Positions 35,470 through 37,617 of a stretch of 37,617 nt of DNA are shown piece after piece (the first letter of the stretch is position 1; the number at the start of each line of letters is the position of its first letter). A program made the translations under genes and the position numbers. Below the pieces are notes generated by a model. That model was not told where the DNA came from and did no database searches. It was given only the letters and a program-made list of their open reading frames with translations. Source of the stretch: Burkholderia sp. Ac-20379 (GTDB lineage: Bacteria; Pseudomonadota; Gammaproteobacteria; Burkholderiales; Burkholderiaceae); assembly GCF_017104645.1 (NCBI RefSeq), contig NZ_JAAGPF010000039.1, positions 1 through 37,617 on the forward strand. The letters are read 5' to 3'.

Positions 35470-35552
35470 CGCAGCGTGTAAAGCCCGGCGCCGCCAAGCG
35501 TTGTATCTCGCGCGGCCCGGGAGAAGGGCGCACCTGCCCGCCGGGGAAACGG

Positions 35553-35558
35553 TACAAT
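35553..35558 (+). promoter_or_regulatory. Candidate -10 element for the DUF47-Pit operon
   Basis: TACAAT about 45 bases before the ATG at 35604. No clear -35. A TTGACA at 35583-35588 has no -10 at the right distance. Confidence 0.35.
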
Positions 35559-35603
35559 GACGCCGCTTTTTGTGACAGTCATTTGACAATACCCGGAAAT
35601 TTC

Positions 35604-36230
35604 ATGTTCGGTCGATTCATGCCCACCGAGGGCAAGTTCTTCGAAATCTTCAATTCGCACGCGAACTTCATCGTGTCCGGTGGCCGCGAGCTCGAATTGC
35701 TGATCGACAATCTCGACGATGCCGAGATCCACAAGCAGAAGGTGCAATCCGCGGAAAAATCCGCGGACAAGTTGACGCATGAAGCGATCGACCTGCTGCA
35801 CAAGACCTTCATCACGCCGCTCGATCGCGACGAAATCCACAAGCTGATCACCACCATGGACGACATCCTCGACCTGATGGAGGACGTCGCCACGGCCGTG
35901 TCGCTGTACGACGTGCAAGCCGTCACGTCCGAGGCGAGCCAACTGGCCCATATCGTCACGGCCTCGGCCCAGCACGTGCAGCAGGCGGTGGCGCTGCTGT
36001 CGGACATGAAGCAATCGTCGAAGATCCTCAAGGCCTGCGAGGAGATCGATCGTCTCGAATCGGAGGCCGACCGCGTGCTGCGTTCGGCGATGTCGAAGCT
36101 GTTCCGCGAGGAAAACGACGTCAAGAACCTGATCAAGCTGAAGGCGATCTACGAGCTGCTCGAGGAGATCACCGACAAGTGCGAGGACGTCGCGAACATC
36201 ATCGAAGGCATCGTGCTGGAAAACGCCTGA
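35604..36230 (+). CDS. DUF47 (PhoU-like) protein, partner of the Pit transporter
   Basis: A 208-aa all-helical protein of the DUF47/YkaA family, related to PhoU. It opens MFGRFMPTEGKFFEIFNSHA. Helix repeats bear acidic metal-binding clusters such as TTMDDILDLMEDVA and EEIDRLESEADRVLR. Such proteins are nearly always encoded directly before a Pit transporter and are thought to regulate it. GGAAA precedes the ATG; an in-frame TTG seven codons earlier is less likely. The Pit gene starts 10 bases after its stop. Confidence 0.94.
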   Translation: MFGRFMPTEGKFFEIFNSHANFIVSGGRELELLIDNLDDAEIHKQKVQSAEKSADKLTHEAIDLLHKTFITPLDRDEIHKLITTMDDILDLMEDVATAVSLYDVQAVTSEASQLAHIVTASAQHVQQAVALLSDMKQSSKILKACEEIDRLESEADRVLRSAMSKLFREENDVKNLIKLKAIYELLEEITDKCEDVANIIEGIVLENA

Positions 36231-36240
36231 GCGAGCCACG

Positions 36241-37251
36241 ATGCATTCGATACAACTCGCCATCTGGGCCGTTGCGACGCTCGTCATCGTCGCGCTCGTG
36301 TTCGACTTCATGAACGGTTTTCACGACGCCGCGAATTCGATCGCGACCGTCGTGTCCACCGGCGTCCTGAAGCCGCAGCAGGCGGTCGCGTTCGCCGCCG
36401 TGTTCAACGTCATCGCCTATTTCGTGTTCCACCTGAAGGTCGCGCAAACGGTGGGCAAGGGCACTATCGATCCGGCCATCGTCGATCACTACGTGGTGTT
36501 CGGCGCGCTGGTGGGCGCGATCGGCTGGAACATCATCACCTGGTATTACGGGATTCCGTCGAGCTCCTCGCATGCGCTGATCGGCGGGCTGGTCGGCGCG
36601 GCCGTCGCCAAATCGGGCTGGGGTTCGCTGAATCTGGACGGGCTGATGAAGACGGTCGCGTTCATCTTCATCTCGCCGCTGCTCGGCTTCGTGCTGGGCT
36701 CGCTGTTCATGCTCGGGGTGTCGTGGATCTACTTCCGCACGCCGCCGAGCAAGGTCGACCGGCGGTTCCGGCGCTATCAATTGCTGTCGGCCGGGCTTTA
36801 CAGCCTTGGGCACGGTGGCAACGACGCGCAGAAAACCATCGGCATGATCTGGATGCTGCTGATCGCCACCGGCTATGCATCGGCCACGGCCGATGCGCCG
36901 CCGGTGTGGGTGATCGGCGCGTGCTATCTGTCGATGGGGCTCGGCACGCTGTTCGGCGGCTGGCGGATCGTCCGCACGATGGGCCAGAAGATCACCAAGC
37001 TCAAACCGGTCGGCGGGTTCTGCGCCGAGCTGGGCGGTGCGCTGACGCTGTTCTCGGCATCGTGGATGGGTATTCCGGTGTCGACCACGCACACCATTAC
37101 CGGCGCGATCGTCGGCGTGGGCGCGACGCGCAAGCTGTCGGCCGTGCGCTGGGGCGTGGCGGGCAATATCGTCTGGGCCTGGGTGCTGACGATTCCCGCG
37201 TCGGCGCTGATCGCGGCGGCGGGCTGGTGGGTCGGGCACCGCGTGTTCTGA
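36241..37251 (+). CDS. Inorganic phosphate transporter, PiT family
   Basis: A 336-aa inner-membrane protein with about ten membrane segments. The two PiT signature repeats are present as FDFMNGFHDAANSIATVV near the N-terminus and FSASWMGIPVSTTHTITGAI near the C-terminus, with SSSSHALIGGLVGAAVA and SLGHGGNDAQKTIGM also conserved. It takes up phosphate, probably as a metal-phosphate complex with H+. Cotranscribed with the DUF47 gene. Confidence 0.95.
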   Translation: MHSIQLAIWAVATLVIVALVFDFMNGFHDAANSIATVVSTGVLKPQQAVAFAAVFNVIAYFVFHLKVAQTVGKGTIDPAIVDHYVVFGALVGAIGWNIITWYYGIPSSSSHALIGGLVGAAVAKSGWGSLNLDGLMKTVAFIFISPLLGFVLGSLFMLGVSWIYFRTPPSKVDRRFRRYQLLSAGLYSLGHGGNDAQKTIGMIWMLLIATGYASATADAPPVWVIGACYLSMGLGTLFGGWRIVRTMGQKITKLKPVGGFCAELGGALTLFSASWMGIPVSTTHTITGAIVGVGATRKLSAVRWGVAGNIVWAWVLTIPASALIAAAGWWVGHRVF

Positions 37252-37274
37252 TCCGCGACACCGTTGCCATCATA

Positions 37275-37315
37275 CAAAACGCCGCGAGCCGAAAGGCCGC
37301 GGCGTTTTGTTTTGC
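37275..37315. terminator. Bidirectional terminator after the Pit gene
   Basis: A perfect 12-bp stem CAAAACGCCGCG/CGCGGCGTTTTG with an inner GCC-GAAA-GGC hairpin, followed by TTTTG. It can end the Pit transcript and the convergent minus-strand gene. Confidence 0.92.
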
Positions 37316-37337
37316 GGATTGGGATGGGCCGCGGCGT

Positions 37338-37617
37338 TCAGTAGCTGCCGGTGGCGAAGCGCGCGATCGGATCGTCGCCGCTGCCGTTGCCGCCGGTGGC
37401 AGCGCCCGATGCGGTCGAGGCGCGGATGATGCCGCCGCCGTCGGAAGGCGAGACCATCTGCGCCTGGCGTGCGGCCGCGCGTGCCGTGGGTGGCGGCGGT
37501 TCGAACGCGTCGGCCGCCGCATCGATCGGGTCGCGCGAGGCGCTGGTGGTGGCGGTGGCCGGGCCTTGATCCGGCGAGGCGGCGTAGCGTGGCGCATCGT
37601 CGGCGGGAGCTGCGGCC
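37338..37617 (-). CDS. C-terminal part of an unidentified protein (cut by the right edge)
   Basis: Ninety-two sense codons of a minus-strand reading frame run to a TGA at 37340-37338. The visible tail is low in complexity: Ala, Pro, Ser, Asp and Thr, with a PPPP run and a Gly-rich GAATGGNGSGDDP stretch, ending IARFATGSY. It looks like a disordered tail of a longer protein; the functional part is outside the window. Support for coding is the open frame, strong GC at third positions and a shared terminator just downstream. I do not recognise the family. Confidence 0.6.
   Translation of the reverse strand, partial: AAAPADDAPRYAASPDQGPATATTSASRDPIDAAADAFEPPPPTARAAARQAQMVSPSDGGGIIRASTASGAATGGNGSGDDPIARFATGSY

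Overview
The window is GC-rich beta-proteobacterial chromosome. Gene content, order and protein sequences fit Burkholderia sensu stricto, perhaps the gladioli/glumae/plantarii side of the genus, though species cannot be fixed by eye. Coding density is high and no gene-free stretch exceeds about 280 bases. I see no tRNA or rRNA gene, CRISPR array, prophage or insertion sequence. Both end genes are cut by the window: an anti-sigma regulator on the left and an Ala/Pro-rich protein tail on the right.

Layout. (1) 1-1000, minus strand: an iron-starvation ECF sigma factor and a FecR-type regulator behind a near-consensus Fur box. (2) 1.1-4.9 kb, minus strand: periplasmic parvulin PPIase, BolA, YciB, MsrB and SelO. 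(3) 5.0-14.0 kb, plus strand: a carboxylic-acid/CoA catabolic run of acyl-CoA ligase, fused enoyl-CoA hydratase/3-hydroxyacyl-CoA dehydrogenase, nicotinamidase, thiolase, Dabb protein, hotdog thioesterase, zinc-free MDR reductase and HSL-type esterase. (4) 14.1-16.1 kb, minus strand: NRDE/TANGO2 protein and YgfZ. (5) 16.15-19.65 kb, plus strand: mltG-tmk-holB-tatD. (6) 19.7-24.7 kb, plus strand: exported ankyrin protein, a Rap1a/Tai-like protein without a visible effector, an MscS channel, a RecF-like ATPase and a GT4 glycosyltransferase. (7) 24.8-27.3 kb: SYLF lipoprotein, PsiF with an internal duplication, and L-asparaginase. (8) 27.5-32.2 kb: the glyoxylate operon gcl-hyi-glxR with a divergent LysR regulator. 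(9) 32.4-35.5 kb: rpsF-priB-rpsR-rplI, then dnaB. (10) 35.6-37.25 kb: a DUF47/PhoU-like protein and a Pit phosphate transporter.

How the genes work together. Gcl condenses glyoxylate to tartronate semialdehyde, Hyi interconverts it with hydroxypyruvate, and GlxR reduces it to glycerate. The 5-14 kb run holds the parts of a beta-oxidation-like route except an acyl-CoA dehydrogenase. The ribosomal operon carries a leader hairpin that resembles the S6:S18 autoregulatory element.

Most of the window is conserved chromosomal backbone. I found no clear undescribed system. The least explained parts are the 19.7-24.7 kb stretch (ankyrin/Rap1a-like, MscS/ATPase), the make-up of the CoA-catabolic run, and several candidate regulatory sites, including two possible leaderless starts.
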